DNA of 64,000 nucleotides from Rodentibacter mrazii. Its GTDB lineage: Bacteria; Pseudomonadota; Gammaproteobacteria; Enterobacterales; Pasteurellaceae. The first letter of the stretch is position 1; every line of letters begins with the position of its first letter. The DNA is taken from assembly GCF_001998825.1 (NCBI RefSeq), contig NZ_MLHG01000020.1:20995-84994 (forward strand). The letters run 5' to 3'. The notes under the pieces were generated by a model. That model made no database searches, had not been told where the DNA came from, and saw nothing but the letters and a program-made list of their open reading frames with translations. A program made the translations under genes and the position numbers. Shown piece by piece: positions 44,429 through 53,742 of this stretch.

Positions 44429-45127
44429 ATGAACACAATAATCTTTGATACAGTCCAACAAGCGGTTGAAAAAATTGCACAAGAATTAAAAATATATAGT
44501 GAACAACAACGCCCGATTCATATTTCATTATCAGGCGGAAGCACGCCAAAATTATTATTTAAAACTTTAGCTGAACCGCCTTACAATACGGAAGTTCATT
44601 GGGAAAATCTGCATTTCTGGTGGGGGGATGAGCGAATGGTTTCACCACAAGATCCTGAAAGTAATTATGGTGAAGTGAAAAAATTGTTATTCGATCATAT
44701 TCAAATACCCACTGAGAATATTCACCGAATTTGTGGTGAAAATGAACCGCACTTTGAGCTGGAACGTTTTCAAGAGGAACTAAGTACGGTCATTCCTAAC
44801 GGTGTTTTTGATTGGATTATTTTAGGTATGGGCATGGACGGACACACGGCTTCGCTATTTCCACATCAAACCAATTTTGAGAATAAAAATCTTGCAGTTA
44901 TTGCAAAACATCCGGAAAGCGGGCAAATCCGAATTTCCAAAACCGCAAAAATGATCGAACAGGCAAAACGCGTCACTTATCTTGTGACAGGTGAAGGAAA
45001 AGCGGGCATTTTAAAAGAAATCCAAACGACACCGGCTGAAAATCTACCTTATCCGGCAGCGAAAATTAAAGCTAAAAACGGCGTAACGGAGTGGTATTTG
45101 GATAAAGCGGCGGCAGCATTGTTATAG
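44429..45127 (+). CDS. pgl: 6-phosphogluconolactonase
   Basis: A 232-residue hydrolase of the 6-phosphogluconolactonase (DevB) family that opens 6-phosphogluconolactone to 6-phosphogluconate. Motifs: SLSGGSTPKLLFK near residue 35, WGDERMV, and LGMGMDGHTASLFP near residue 130. The ATG at 44429 lies three bases after the zwf stop; a TTG at 44426 is also in frame. Its TAG stop overlaps the next gene's GTG by one base. Confidence 0.95.
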   Translation: MNTIIFDTVQQAVEKIAQELKIYSEQQRPIHISLSGGSTPKLLFKTLAEPPYNTEVHWENLHFWWGDERMVSPQDPESNYGEVKKLLFDHIQIPTENIHRICGENEPHFELERFQEELSTVIPNGVFDWIILGMGMDGHTASLFPHQTNFENKNLAVIAKHPESGQIRISKTAKMIEQAKRVTYLVTGEGKAGILKEIQTTPAENLPYPAAKIKAKNGVTEWYLDKAAAALL

Positions 45128-45493
45128 TGGAAATTTTAGCCCATATTTTGACCGCACTTGTGGCGCTGGAACATTTTTACATTCTCTATTTAGAAATGTT
45201 CGCTATTGAGGGAAAACGTGCCAAACGCATTTTCGGTTTAACGGGTGAGTTTATCGCCCAGCAAAAAGTGAAGGTGATGTTTGCCAACCAAGGGCTATAC
45301 AATGGCTTTCTGGCAGCAGGAATTATTTTCGGTTATGTGAAACCAAATAGCAGTGATTTATTTCTTTTTAGTTTGTGTGGTAATTGCCGCAATTTTTGGC
45401 TCAATTACCGCTAATAAGGGCATTTTTGTAAAGCAAGGGTTGCCGGCGGTGTTAGCGCTGGTTTTGCAGATTGCAGTGCAGTTTTCATTATAG
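45127..45493 (+). pseudogene. DUF1304 membrane protein gene with a frameshift
   Basis: Starts GTG-AAA-like at 45127, giving ILAHILTALVALEHFYILYL, the family's first helix, then GLYNGFLAAGIIFGYV. The frame is then lost and stops at 45414. A different frame continues the family pattern from about 45352: FLVCVVIAAIFGSITANKG, then GLPAVLALVLQIAVQF, ending at TAG 45491-45493. The shift lies in about 45345-45375. A normal DUF1304 protein is about 120 residues, which the joined frames match. This is a frameshift in the genome or a sequence error. Confidence 0.78.
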
Positions 45494-45503
45494 GAGGAAA
45501 TAA

Positions 45504-46586
45504 ATGAAAAAATGGTTGCTATTGTTTACATTATTACCGATTAGTGTTTTTGCTTCATCGATTAAGGGCATTAATGAAGATTACCAAGATTGGGATTTAG
45601 TTTGTGATAATACCGGCACTTGTTATATGTCAGGTTATCAATCAGATGATTGGGATGATATGCCCGTTTCGGTTTTATTTACCCGTCCGGCAGGGGAAAA
45701 TGCAAAGGTGTCAGGGAAATTATCTTTTTTGGCATACGATCAGGAAAAAGAGAAGAACATTCCTATTGGTAAATTTGCCGAAATTTTGATAAATGGGCAA
45801 TCTTTAGGAAAAATGCAAAAAGAAAATGTTGATGATATTCACACCGAATATTCTCTCACGGACACCCAAATAACGACACTACTTAACGCATTGAAAAAAG
45901 ATACCGAAATTCAGATTATTTCCGGTGAGTTTAAAGGTAAATTATCGGATAAAGGTGCGGCAGCGGCAATGTTGCGTATGGATGAATTTCAGCAGAGATT
46001 AAATACGCCTTCAGCCCTGATACGCAAGGGAAATAGCACAAAACCGGTGTTAGCCCCACGCCCAGCGCCTAAAATTACGGCTATAGCTATTCCAAACCGT
46101 CAAGAATATATCCTGAAAAAGGGAACAAAACAATTTGATGAAGTAATGGCACTTTTACGTCAAGCTAATGGCACGGATGAATAATCCGATGGCTATTGTC
46201 CTGTTTTGCATCAGGATGATAATTGGCTTGATGGGATTACCATTTACCCGCTGACTAATAGTAAGGTATTGGCAGAATCTCTTTGTTGGATGGGCGCTTA
46301 TCAAGAGGGAGCTTATTATGCGGTGATGGATGATAAATTAACCCGAGTCGAACAGCAATTAGCCCATCAATATAATGAAGTCTTTTATGATGAACAGAAA
46401 GATTTTTTAACCGTTAATGGATCTTATAAAGGTCGTGGAATTGGTGATTGCTGGTTTGGTCAGAAGGCAGTTTGGAATGGCAAAATTTTTATCCGCACTT
46501 CAAAGTGGACAAGCGGATTATGTAAAGGTGTTGGCGGTGGCTTTTGGCATTTACCAATATTCGAGAGTGAGGTTGTGGTGGAGTAA
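45504..46586 (+). pseudogene. DUF1176 periplasmic protein gene interrupted by an in-frame stop
   Basis: One continuous reading frame of 361 codons from ATG 45504 (ribosome site TAGGAGGAA) to 46586 with a single internal TAA at 46182-46184. The N-terminal part has a signal peptide (MKKWLLLFTLLPISVFA) and DWDLVCDNTGTCYMSGY, and the part after the stop has CWMGAYQEGAYYAV and YKGRGIGDCWFG. Both halves belong to DUF1176, whose usual length is about 350 residues. The change is a nonsense mutation and not a frameshift. The C-terminal half has no good start of its own. Confidence 0.82.
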
Positions 46587-46619
46587 GTATGAGATATCAT
46601 ATCTTTACAAGGAGAAAAA

Positions 46620-47078
46620 ATGGATCGTACATTAATTGTTTTTGATATGGATACCCATTGTTTGGAAGAAAACTATCATAATTCCAGTTGGCGTAATGCT
46701 TATTCGGATATTCAACGTATTTTAAAAAAACATGGTTTTAGCAATATTCAAGGAACGGTTTATTTGAGCGATATAGGTATTAAGCAAGCTCATGGCACGC
46801 TTGCGTTGCAAGAGGTCGCCGCAAGATTTGAATGGTTTTATCACTGCGCTTCCAATATTCAGTTTTACGAATTAAAAGATGATTTTAATGCGCAATTTAT
46901 TGTAGAAGGTGTGCAACGAGCACGGGAAGCCTTTAATCGTTCACTTGATGGATTACGTCAAGAACTATTACAAGCAGGATTATCTGCTGATAAAGTGGAA
47001 GAAATTGTGGGAAAACGTCAATTTTCTTTACAACAAATTTCTGAAAAGGATTTATTACAAAATAATCCAAAACACTAA
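46620..47078 (+). CDS. vapD: VapD-family protein with a C-terminal extension
   Basis: A 152-residue protein. Residues 1-95 show the VapD/Cas2-like ferredoxin fold (IVFDMDTHCLEENY, NAYSDIQRILKKHGF, QGTVYLSD), and residues 96-152 form an extra helical tail (QRAREAFNRSLDGLRQELL) that classical 91-residue H. influenzae VapD lacks. VapD is an RNA-cleaving toxin, paired in Haemophilus with the antitoxin VapX. No vapX-like gene is seen upstream or downstream, so this may be an orphan or use a different partner. The ribosome site AAGGAG is strong. Confidence 0.78.
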   Translation: MDRTLIVFDMDTHCLEENYHNSSWRNAYSDIQRILKKHGFSNIQGTVYLSDIGIKQAHGTLALQEVAARFEWFYHCASNIQFYELKDDFNAQFIVEGVQRAREAFNRSLDGLRQELLQAGLSADKVEEIVGKRQFSLQQISEKDLLQNNPKH

Positions 47079-47133
47079 GTTTATACTCAATCGGTGTAAC
47101 TCATAAATTGCACCTCACCAGCAGGAGAAAAAA

Positions 47134-48588
47134 ATGTCACAAAAAGGCGATATCGGCGTTATTGGACTCGCCGTAATGGGTCAGAACCTCATTTTAAATA
47201 TGAATGACCACGGATTTAAAGTGGTGGCGTATAACCGCACTACATCTAAAGTGGACGAGTTTTTGCAAGGGGCGGCGCAAGGAACGAACATTATTGGGGC
47301 ATATTCCCTGGAAGATTTAGCGTCTAAATTGGAAAAACCGCGCAAAGTGATGTTAATGGTGCGTGCGGGCGAAGTGGTGGATCAATTTATTGATGCATTA
47401 TTACCGCACTTAGAAGAAGGCGATATTATTATTGATGGTGGTAATTCCAATTATCCGGATACCAATCGTCGTGTAGAAGCATTGCGAGAAAAAGGGATCC
47501 GTTTTATTGGTACGGGTGTTTCCGGTGGTGAAGAAGGGGCAAGACACGGACCTTCCGTTATGCCGGGTGGTAACGAAGAAGCATGGCAATTTGTGAAACC
47601 GATTTTACAAGGCATTGCCGCTAAAACAGAACAAGGTGAACCTTGCTGCGATTGGGTGGGTAAAGATGGTGCGGGCCATTTTGTCAAAATGGTGCATAAC
47701 GGTATTGAATACGGCGATATGCAATTAATTTGTGAAGCCTACCAATTCTTAAAAGAAGGCGTGGGATTATCCGACGATGAATTGGAAGCGACTTTTAATG
47801 AGTGGCGCAAAACCGAATTAGACAGTTATTTAATCGATATCACGGCGGATATTTTAGGCTATAAAGATACTGACGGCACACGTTTAGTGGATAAAATTTT
47901 AGACACGGCAGGGCAAAAAGGTACCGGAAAATGGACGGGAATTAATGCCCTTGATTTCGGTATTCCATTGACCTTAATTACCGAATCGGTCTTTGCCCGT
48001 TGTGTCTCTGCGTTTAAAGATCAACGTGTGGCGGCAAGCCAATTATTCCATAAAACGATCGGAAAAGTAGAGGGTGATAAAAAAGTCTGGATTGAGGCCG
48101 TGCGTAAAGCATTATTGGCGTCTAAAATCATTTCTTACGCACAAGGTTTTATGCTGATTCGCGAAGCGTCGGAAAACTTTAATTGGAATATCAATTACGG
48201 CAACACTGCTTTGTTATGGCGTGAAGGTTGTATTATCCGCAGCCGTTTCTTAGGTAACATTCGCGATGCTTATGAAGCCAATCCGGATTTGATTTTCTTA
48301 GGCTCAGACGCTTATTTCAAAGGCATTTTAGAAAATGCAATGAGCGACTGGCGCAAAGTAGTGGCAAAATCCGTTGAGGCAGGAATTCCAATGCCATGTA
48401 TGGCATCAGCGATCACCTTCTTAGACGGTTACACGTCTGCCCGTTTGCCGGCTAATTTATTACAAGCTCAACGGGATTATTTTGGTGCGCATACTTATGA
48501 ACGCACTGATAAACCACGTGGTGAGTTTTTCCATACTAACTGGACAGGGCGTGGCGGTAACACAGCCTCTACAACCTATGATGTGTAA
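47134..48588 (+). CDS. gnd: 6-phosphogluconate dehydrogenase (decarboxylating)
   Basis: A 484-residue NADP-dependent enzyme that oxidatively decarboxylates 6-phosphogluconate to ribulose-5-phosphate. Features: Rossmann start IGVIGLAVMGQNLILN near residue 6, GTGVSGGEEGARHGPSVMPGG near residue 127, and HFVKMVHNGIEYGDMQLICE with the catalytic Lys/Asn/Glu. The C-terminal EGCIIRSRFL and TNWTGRGG are typical. The ribosome site is CAGGAGAAA. Confidence 0.96.
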   Translation: MSQKGDIGVIGLAVMGQNLILNMNDHGFKVVAYNRTTSKVDEFLQGAAQGTNIIGAYSLEDLASKLEKPRKVMLMVRAGEVVDQFIDALLPHLEEGDIIIDGGNSNYPDTNRRVEALREKGIRFIGTGVSGGEEGARHGPSVMPGGNEEAWQFVKPILQGIAAKTEQGEPCCDWVGKDGAGHFVKMVHNGIEYGDMQLICEAYQFLKEGVGLSDDELEATFNEWRKTELDSYLIDITADILGYKDTDGTRLVDKILDTAGQKGTGKWTGINALDFGIPLTLITESVFARCVSAFKDQRVAASQLFHKTIGKVEGDKKVWIEAVRKALLASKIISYAQGFMLIREASENFNWNINYGNTALLWREGCIIRSRFLGNIRDAYEANPDLIFLGSDAYFKGILENAMSDWRKVVAKSVEAGIPMPCMASAITFLDGYTSARLPANLLQAQRDYFGAHTYERTDKPRGEFFHTNWTGRGGNTASTTYDV

Positions 48589-48611
48589 TAGGTAAAATCT
48601 AGGATAAATTG

Positions 48612-48638
48612 ACCGCACTTTAAGCAAAGTGCGGTTTC
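48612..48638 (+). terminator. Uptake-signal-pair terminator after gnd
   Basis: Two facing uptake signals (48612-48620 and 48627-48635) form a nine-base stem followed by a T-rich run. Confidence 0.8.
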
Positions 48639-48663
48639 TTTTTACATTATTTTGGAGAGAAAA

Positions 48664-48984
48664 ATGTTATCTCAAACACGTTTAGCGCAATTAGCCGAAA
48701 TGGAAAGTATTCTGAACGAAGCCAATGAATTTTTAGGAGAGGTTGAGACGTTTCTTGAAAAATGGCAAGCCTTTTTACCGAAAATGAAACGTTTGGAACA
48801 TTATTATTTTAACGGCGATTGGCTTGCAGATTCTGAAGCCTATGAAAAAGGTGAGATTCCGGAAACTCAGCCTTGTGGCGTGCTTTCAGAAGATCTTGTC
48901 TATAATGCTAGTGCGGAGCAACAACATCTTGCTATCGAATATTTAAAAGTAATCACCGAAATTTTAGATCAAAGAAATCGTTAA
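48664..48984 (+). CDS. DUF4298 domain protein
   Basis: A 106-residue, acidic, all-helical cytosolic protein: RLAQLAEMESILNEANEFLGEV, FLEKWQAFLPKMKRLEHYYF and the DUF4298 signature NGDWLADSEAYEKGEIP. Function unknown; no membrane segment. The ATG at 48664 has TTGGAGAG upstream; an in-frame ATG at 48652 lies before that ribosome site. It stands alone between gnd and osmB. Confidence 0.78.
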   Translation: MLSQTRLAQLAEMESILNEANEFLGEVETFLEKWQAFLPKMKRLEHYYFNGDWLADSEAYEKGEIPETQPCGVLSEDLVYNASAEQQHLAIEYLKVITEILDQRNR

Positions 48985-49088
48985 TTATGATGTAAGATTC
49001 TCTCTCAAAATGAACTTTTATTCAGTGGTATCAGTCTTATAAGGTGCTATCACGATGGATAGTTTTTAATTTTATACGGAGCGATTTT

Positions 49089-49292
49089 ATGAAATTAATA
49101 ACAAAATCATTGGTTATTGGTATGACAGTTATTTCATTAGCAGCTTGTAGTAATATGAGCCGCACTCAACAAAATACGGCTGTCGGTGCAGCAATTGGCG
49201 GTGCCGCCGGTTATATGATTAAAGGTAATACCGCAACAACATTGGGTGGTGCCGCATTAGGTGGTTTAATCGGTAGTCAAGTAGGCAAATAA
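49089..49292 (+). CDS. osmB: Osmotically inducible lipoprotein OsmB-like, glycine zipper
   Basis: A 67-residue lipoprotein: signal to Cys20 (IGMTVISLAAC), then the OsmB pattern NTAVGAAIGGAAGYMI and the second glycine-zipper hairpin TTLGGAALGGLIGSQVGK at the very end. E. coli OsmB is 72 residues with the same ending. It is probably an outer-membrane protein induced by osmotic stress; that role is from the family, not the sequence. The ATG at 49089 has CGGAGCG upstream; the frame extends to 49044 without a ribosome site. Confidence 0.85.
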   Translation: MKLITKSLVIGMTVISLAACSNMSRTQQNTAVGAAIGGAAGYMIKGNTATTLGGAALGGLIGSQVGK

Positions 49293-49305
49293 AGAGAGAT
49301 TATCG

Positions 49306-49357
49306 ACCGTACTTTGTTTTCTTTACTAAAAGAATGTTCAAAGTGCGGTTATTTTTT
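49306..49357 (+). terminator. Terminator after osmB (imperfect uptake-signal pair)
   Basis: Arms accgtacttt and aaagtgcggt (one mismatch to the uptake signal in the left arm), with a 24-base loop and seven T's following. Confidence 0.6.
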
Positions 49358-49358
49358 T

Positions 49359-49549
49359 CAAAATTTTCCGGTATTATGTGTAGCAAATGCACAAAAACAG
49401 AAATTTTAACAGAACGTAGGGAGACACTGCGTGTGTCCGTTATAAAAATCAAATTATTTCAATAGGTTAAAATTTGGACACACGCGGTGTGTCCCTACAA
49501 GAGAAAAAACAACTTTGTGCAACTGCTACATAATATTGAAATTTTCCTA
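49359..49549. repeat. Nested inverted-repeat element of about 190 bp (MITE-like)
   Basis: Outer arms of about 36 bases, 49360-49395 and 49514-49549, are imperfect inverses. Inside them lie inner arms of about 25 bases, 49415-49439 and 49476-49500, that run gtaggga...gtgtgtcc against ggacacac...tccctac. The 36-base centre is AT-rich and no gene lies within. The stretch 49293-49617 holds nothing else besides the osmB terminator and the rpe leader. Miniature inverted-repeat elements have this form, but flanking target duplications were not found. Confidence 0.6.
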
Positions 49550-49617
49550 TAAATAATCAAGGCAATTTCTGTTTTAACGTAGTAAACTAGAGCGGTGAAA
49601 ACCCCTAGGAGATGACG

Positions 49618-50292
49618 ATGAAACCTTACCTTATTGCCCCTTCCATTCTTTCAGCCGATCTTGCTCGTCTTGGCGATGATGTTCAAAATGTGCTTAATGC
49701 CGGTGCAGATCTGATTCATTTTGATGTGATGGACAATCATTATGTGCCAAATTTGACTTTTGGGCCCGCTATTTGTCAGGCTTTACGTGATTACGGTATT
49801 ACCGCACCGATTGACGTGCATTTGATGGTGAAACCTGTGGATCGGATTATCCCTGATTTTGCCAAAGCCGGGGCGAATTATATTACTTTCCATCCGGAAA
49901 GTTCCGAGCATATTGACCGCTCTTTACAGTTGATTCGTGATCATGGTTGTAAATCGGGGTTGGTGTTTAATCCTGCAACACCACTAAGTTATTTGGATTA
50001 TGTGATGGATAAGGTGGACGTGATTTTACTTATGTCTGTGAATCCGGGATTCGGTGGACAATCCTTCATTCCTGCCACATTGAAAAAGCTACAACAGGCA
50101 CGAAAAATGATAGATGACAGCGGTTTTGATATTCGTTTAGAAGTGGATGGCGGTGTAAAAGTGAATAATATTGCGGAAATTGCCGCTGCCGGTGCGGATA
50201 TGTTTGTGGCGGGCTCGGCAATTTTTGATCAACCGGATTATAAACAAGTGATTGATCAAATGAGACATCAACTCGCGGCTATCCAAGGATAG
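49618..50292 (+). CDS. rpe: Ribulose-phosphate 3-epimerase
   Basis: A 224-residue TIM-barrel enzyme that interconverts ribulose-5-phosphate and xylulose-5-phosphate in the pentose-phosphate pathway. Motifs: [13 protein letters not shown] at the start, [25 protein letters not shown] in the middle and the metal-binding VDGGV near residue 177. The ATG at 49618 has AGGAG at six bases; ATG at 49612 overlaps that ribosome site. gph follows. Confidence 0.95.
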   Translation: MKPYLIAPSILSADLARLGDDVQNVLNAGADLIHFDVMDNHYVPNLTFGPAICQALRDYGITAPIDVHLMVKPVDRIIPDFAKAGANYITFHPESSEHIDRSLQLIRDHGCKSGLVFNPATPLSYLDYVMDKVDVILLMSVNPGFGGQSFIPATLKKLQQARKMIDDSGFDIRLEVDGGVKVNNIAEIAAAGADMFVAGSAIFDQPDYKQVIDQMRHQLAAIQG

Positions 50293-50340
50293 AATTTATC
50301 TTGGATTTCCTCATTTTGTAGTATGGAGAAGAGAGCGTTA

Positions 50341-51015
50341 ATGAAAACACAGTTTAAACTCATTGGTTTTGATTTAGACGGCACGTTAGTCAATAGCTTA
50401 CCGGATTTAGCTTTATCTGTAAATTCGGCATTGGCAGAATTTGGTTTGCCACAAGCTCCGGAAGCCCTTGTTTTAACTTGGATTGGTAACGGTGCGCCGG
50501 TATTGATTGCTCGAGCATTGGATTGGGCAAAAGAACAAACCGGTAAAACATTAAGTGAAGCGGATGTAGAAAAATTGAAAGATCGCTTTAGTTATTATTA
50601 TGGCGAAAATCTTTGCAATGTGAGCCGATTATATCCGAATGTAAAAGAAACCTTGGAAGCATTAAAAGCGAAAGGTTATACGTTAGCGGTGGTTACCAAT
50701 AAACCGACTAAACACGTTCAACCGGTGTTGTCGGCATTTGGCATTGATCATCTATTTAGCGAAATGTTGGGCGGACAATCTTTACCTGCAATTAAACCGC
50801 ATCCGGGACCGCTTTATTATTTGTGTGGTAAATTTGGAGTTGAGCCTCGACAAGTATTATTTGTGGGGGATTCTAAAAACGATATTATCGCAGCACATGC
50901 TGCCGGTTGTGCTGTTGTCGGATTAACCTACGGTTATAATTACAATATTCCAATTAGCGAATCGAATCCGGATTGGGTATTTGATGATTTTGGTCAATTA
51001 TTAAAGATTCTTTAA
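50341..51015 (+). CDS. gph: Phosphoglycolate phosphatase
   Basis: A 224-residue HAD-family phosphatase that removes 2-phosphoglycolate, a product of DNA 3'-end repair. HAD motifs: FDLDGTLVNS near residue 9 (nucleophile Asp), TNKPTK (motif II), and VGDSKNDIIAAHAAGC (motif IV). The ATG at 50341 matches the family start; a frame extends to 50323. It lies 48 bases after rpe, a common pairing in gammaproteobacteria. Confidence 0.93.
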   Translation: MKTQFKLIGFDLDGTLVNSLPDLALSVNSALAEFGLPQAPEALVLTWIGNGAPVLIARALDWAKEQTGKTLSEADVEKLKDRFSYYYGENLCNVSRLYPNVKETLEALKAKGYTLAVVTNKPTKHVQPVLSAFGIDHLFSEMLGGQSLPAIKPHPGPLYYLCGKFGVEPRQVLFVGDSKNDIIAAHAAGCAVVGLTYGYNYNIPISESNPDWVFDDFGQLLKIL

Positions 51016-51023
51016 TTTTTCCT

Positions 51024-51052
51024 AAAAGTGCGGCGAAAAACGACCGCACTTT
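51024..51052 (+). terminator. Uptake-signal-type terminator after gph
   Basis: Arms taaaagtgcggcg and cgaccgcacttta are near-inverse around a four-base A-rich loop, with one arm a perfect uptake signal. Confidence 0.65.
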
Positions 51053-51072
51053 ATGTCCTAATTAACCCGATT

Positions 51073-51102
51073 CCCTTGAATTCATCAAACCCATCCCCAT
51101 AT
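51073..51102 (+). promoter_or_regulatory. Sigma-32 heat-shock promoter of lon
   Basis: CCCTTGAA at 51073-51080, 14 bases, then CCCCATAT at 51095-51102. This matches the E. coli sigma-32 consensus (CTTGAA, 13-14 bases, CCCCATNT). It lies 37 bases ahead of the lon ATG. Confidence 0.85.
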
Positions 51103-51138
51103 TATCCCAAATTGTTGAAATAGAATTAGAGAGAAGAT

Positions 51139-53553
51139 ATGAACGCCAAAAGAACACAACGCACGATGCCCGTACTACCGTTACGTGATGTCGTGGTTTT
51201 CCCCTATATGGTGATGCCGCTTTTTGTGGGGCGTGCAAAATCCATTAATGCCCTTGAAGAAGCGATGAATGAAAATAAACAGCTTCTCTTGGTTTCACAA
51301 AAACAGGCGGATTTAGAAGAACCGAGTGTTGATGATGTGTTTGATGTGGGCACCATTGCCAATATTATCCAGCTTTTAAAATTGCCTGACGGCACAGTAA
51401 AAGTACTTGTCGAGGGGCAGCAACGGGCAAAAATCAATCATCTCGAAGAAGGGGAGCAATTTTTCTCTGCAGAAATCACTCCGATTGATACTGTCCGAGG
51501 TGATGAAAAAGAATTAGAGATCGTCAAAAATGCGGTATTGTCCGAATTTGAAAATTACCTGACCTTAAATAAAAAAGTGCCGGCTGATGTGTTAGGCGCT
51601 CTACAACGTATTGATGATACGGATCGCCTTGCAGATACCATGGCGGCGCATTTGCCGGTGAGTGTTCGGCATAAACAAAGTGTGTTGGAACTGGCTGATG
51701 TGCAAGCACGTTTGGAATATTTGCTAGGGATGATGGAGTCGGAGGCGGATATTCTACAAGTAGAAAAACGCATTCGTGGTCGTGTCAAAAAACAAATGGA
51801 AAAAAGCCAACGTAACTATTATTTGAGCGAGCAAATTAAAGCGATTCGCAAAGAAATGGACGATGGCGAAAATGAAGATACCATTGATGAAGTGGAACAA
51901 CTTCGTCAAAAAGTGGATGCCGCAGGAATGCCGGCAGAAGTGCGTGAGAAAGTGGAAAGCGAACTGCAAAAGCTCAAAATGATGTCGGCAATGTCAGCAG
52001 AAGCCACCGTGGTGCGTAGCTATATTGAATGGATGCTCCAAGTACCATGGCATCAACGCACGAAAGTGAAAAAAGATATTACCAAAGCACAACAAGTTTT
52101 AGATGCCGATCATTATGGCTTGGATCGGGTGAAAGAACGCATTTTAGAATATCTTGCGGTGCAAGCGCGCCTCAATAAAATTAAGGGGCCGATTCTTTGC
52201 TTGGTTGGACCGCCGGGAGTGGGGAAAACTTCTCTTGGTCAGTCGATTGCCAATGCAACCGGTCGAAAATACGTGAGAATGGCGCTGGGTGGCGTGCGTG
52301 ATGAAGCGGAAATTCGTGGTCATCGCAAAACCTACATCGGTGCATTACCGGGCAAGCTCATTCAAAAAATGGCAAAAGTCGGGGTGAAAAATCCATTATT
52401 CTTGCTTGATGAGATCGATAAAATGGCATCGGATATGCGGGGTGATCCGGCTTCTGCCTTATTAGAAGTGCTTGATCCTGAACAAAACACCACATTTAAC
52501 GATCATTATTTAGAAGTAGATTATGATCTTTCTGATGTGATGTTTGTGGCGACATCAAACTCCATGAATATCCCGGGACCGTTACTTGATCGTATGGAAG
52601 TGATTCGCCTTTCTGGTTACACGGAAGATGAAAAACTCAATATTGCTATGCGTCATTTGTTACAAAAACAAATTGAGCGTAATGGCTTGAAGAAAGGTGA
52701 ATTAGTGGTGGAAGAAAGTGCCATTTTGGATATTATCCGCTATTACACCAGAGAAGCCGGTGTGCGCAATTTAGAACGTGAAATTTCCAAAATTTGCCGT
52801 AAAGCGGTGAAAAATTTATTAGCGGCTCCTAAACTGAAATCCATTACGGTAAATGCCGATAATTTAAAAGATTATCTTGGCGTGAAACGTTTTGAGTTTG
52901 GCAAAGCGGATACGCAAAACCGAGTAGGTGAAGTGACAGGTTTGGCGTGGACGGAAGTCGGTGGCGATTTACTTACCATTGAAACCGCATCTGTGGTGGG
53001 CAAGGGTAAATTAACTTTTACCGGTTCCCTTGGTGATGTGATGAAGGAATCCATTCAAGCGGCAATGACAGTGGTGCGTTCACGTGCCGATAAACTGGGC
53101 ATTAACCCTGAGTTCCACGAAAAACGCGATATTCACATTCACGTGCCGGACGGTGCAACACCGAAAGACGGGCCAAGTGCGGGTATCGCAATGTGTACCG
53201 CTCTTGTGTCTTGTTTGACAGGCAATCCGGTGCGTGCGGATGTGGCAATGACAGGGGAAATCAGCTTACGCGGTAAAGTGCTGCCAATCGGCGGTTTAAA
53301 AGAAAAACTTTTGGCGGCGCACCGTGGCGGTATTAAAACCGTATTAATCCCGAAAGATAACGTAAAAGATTTGGAAGAAATTCCGGATAACGTGAAAGAA
53401 AACCTCACCATTCATGCAGTGGAAACTATTGATGAAGTATTAAGTTTGGCATTAGAAAATCCACCGGAAGGCGTGGAGTTTGTCAAGGTGGAAGCCAAAC
53501 CCAAAACACCACGTCGTAAAGCCGTCACGAAAACAACAAGAGCGGTCAATTAA
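51139..53553 (+). CDS. lon: ATP-dependent protease La (Lon)
   Basis: An 804-residue AAA+ serine protease that degrades misfolded and regulatory proteins. N-terminal LON substrate domain (about 1-200, starting [17 protein letters not shown]), AAA+ domain with Walker [12 protein letters not shown] and Walker [10 protein letters not shown], and a C-terminal protease domain with the catalytic Ser in [11 protein letters not shown] and the Lys in [18 protein letters not shown]. Heat-shock control is seen in the promoter at 51073-51102. The terminator at 53567-53594 ends the unit. Confidence 0.96.
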   Translation: MNAKRTQRTMPVLPLRDVVVFPYMVMPLFVGRAKSINALEEAMNENKQLLLVSQKQADLEEPSVDDVFDVGTIANIIQLLKLPDGTVKVLVEGQQRAKINHLEEGEQFFSAEITPIDTVRGDEKELEIVKNAVLSEFENYLTLNKKVPADVLGALQRIDDTDRLADTMAAHLPVSVRHKQSVLELADVQARLEYLLGMMESEADILQVEKRIRGRVKKQMEKSQRNYYLSEQIKAIRKEMDDGENEDTIDEVEQLRQKVDAAGMPAEVREKVESELQKLKMMSAMSAEATVVRSYIEWMLQVPWHQRTKVKKDITKAQQVLDADHYGLDRVKERILEYLAVQARLNKIKGPILCLVGPPGVGKTSLGQSIANATGRKYVRMALGGVRDEAEIRGHRKTYIGALPGKLIQKMAKVGVKNPLFLLDEIDKMASDMRGDPASALLEVLDPEQNTTFNDHYLEVDYDLSDVMFVATSNSMNIPGPLLDRMEVIRLSGYTEDEKLNIAMRHLLQKQIERNGLKKGELVVEESAILDIIRYYTREAGVRNLEREISKICRKAVKNLLAAPKLKSITVNADNLKDYLGVKRFEFGKADTQNRVGEVTGLAWTEVGGDLLTIETASVVGKGKLTFTGSLGDVMKESIQAAMTVVRSRADKLGINPEFHEKRDIHIHVPDGATPKDGPSAGIAMCTALVSCLTGNPVRADVAMTGEISLRGKVLPIGGLKEKLLAAHRGGIKTVLIPKDNVKDLEEIPDNVKENLTIHAVETIDEVLSLALENPPEGVEFVKVEAKPKTPRRKAVTKTTRAVN

Positions 53554-53566
53554 TTGAGTATTTTTT

Positions 53567-53594
53567 AGGGCTTGCGGAAACAAGCCCTTTTTTA
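53567..53594 (+). terminator. Terminator after lon
   Basis: Eight-base stem agggcttg / caagccct with a six-base loop and a T run. Confidence 0.75.
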
Positions 53595-53742
53595 TCGCTT
53601 TAAATTCTGATTTTTTGGCAATTCAAACAAAGGTTAAAAAAATGTAATGCTGTTGTTTTTGAAATGAAATTTTTGTTTTGGTATTTGGTAAAAATGTGCG
53701 AATATGAAGTTCATTATTTAACCAATCCAAAAGGATGTGCAT

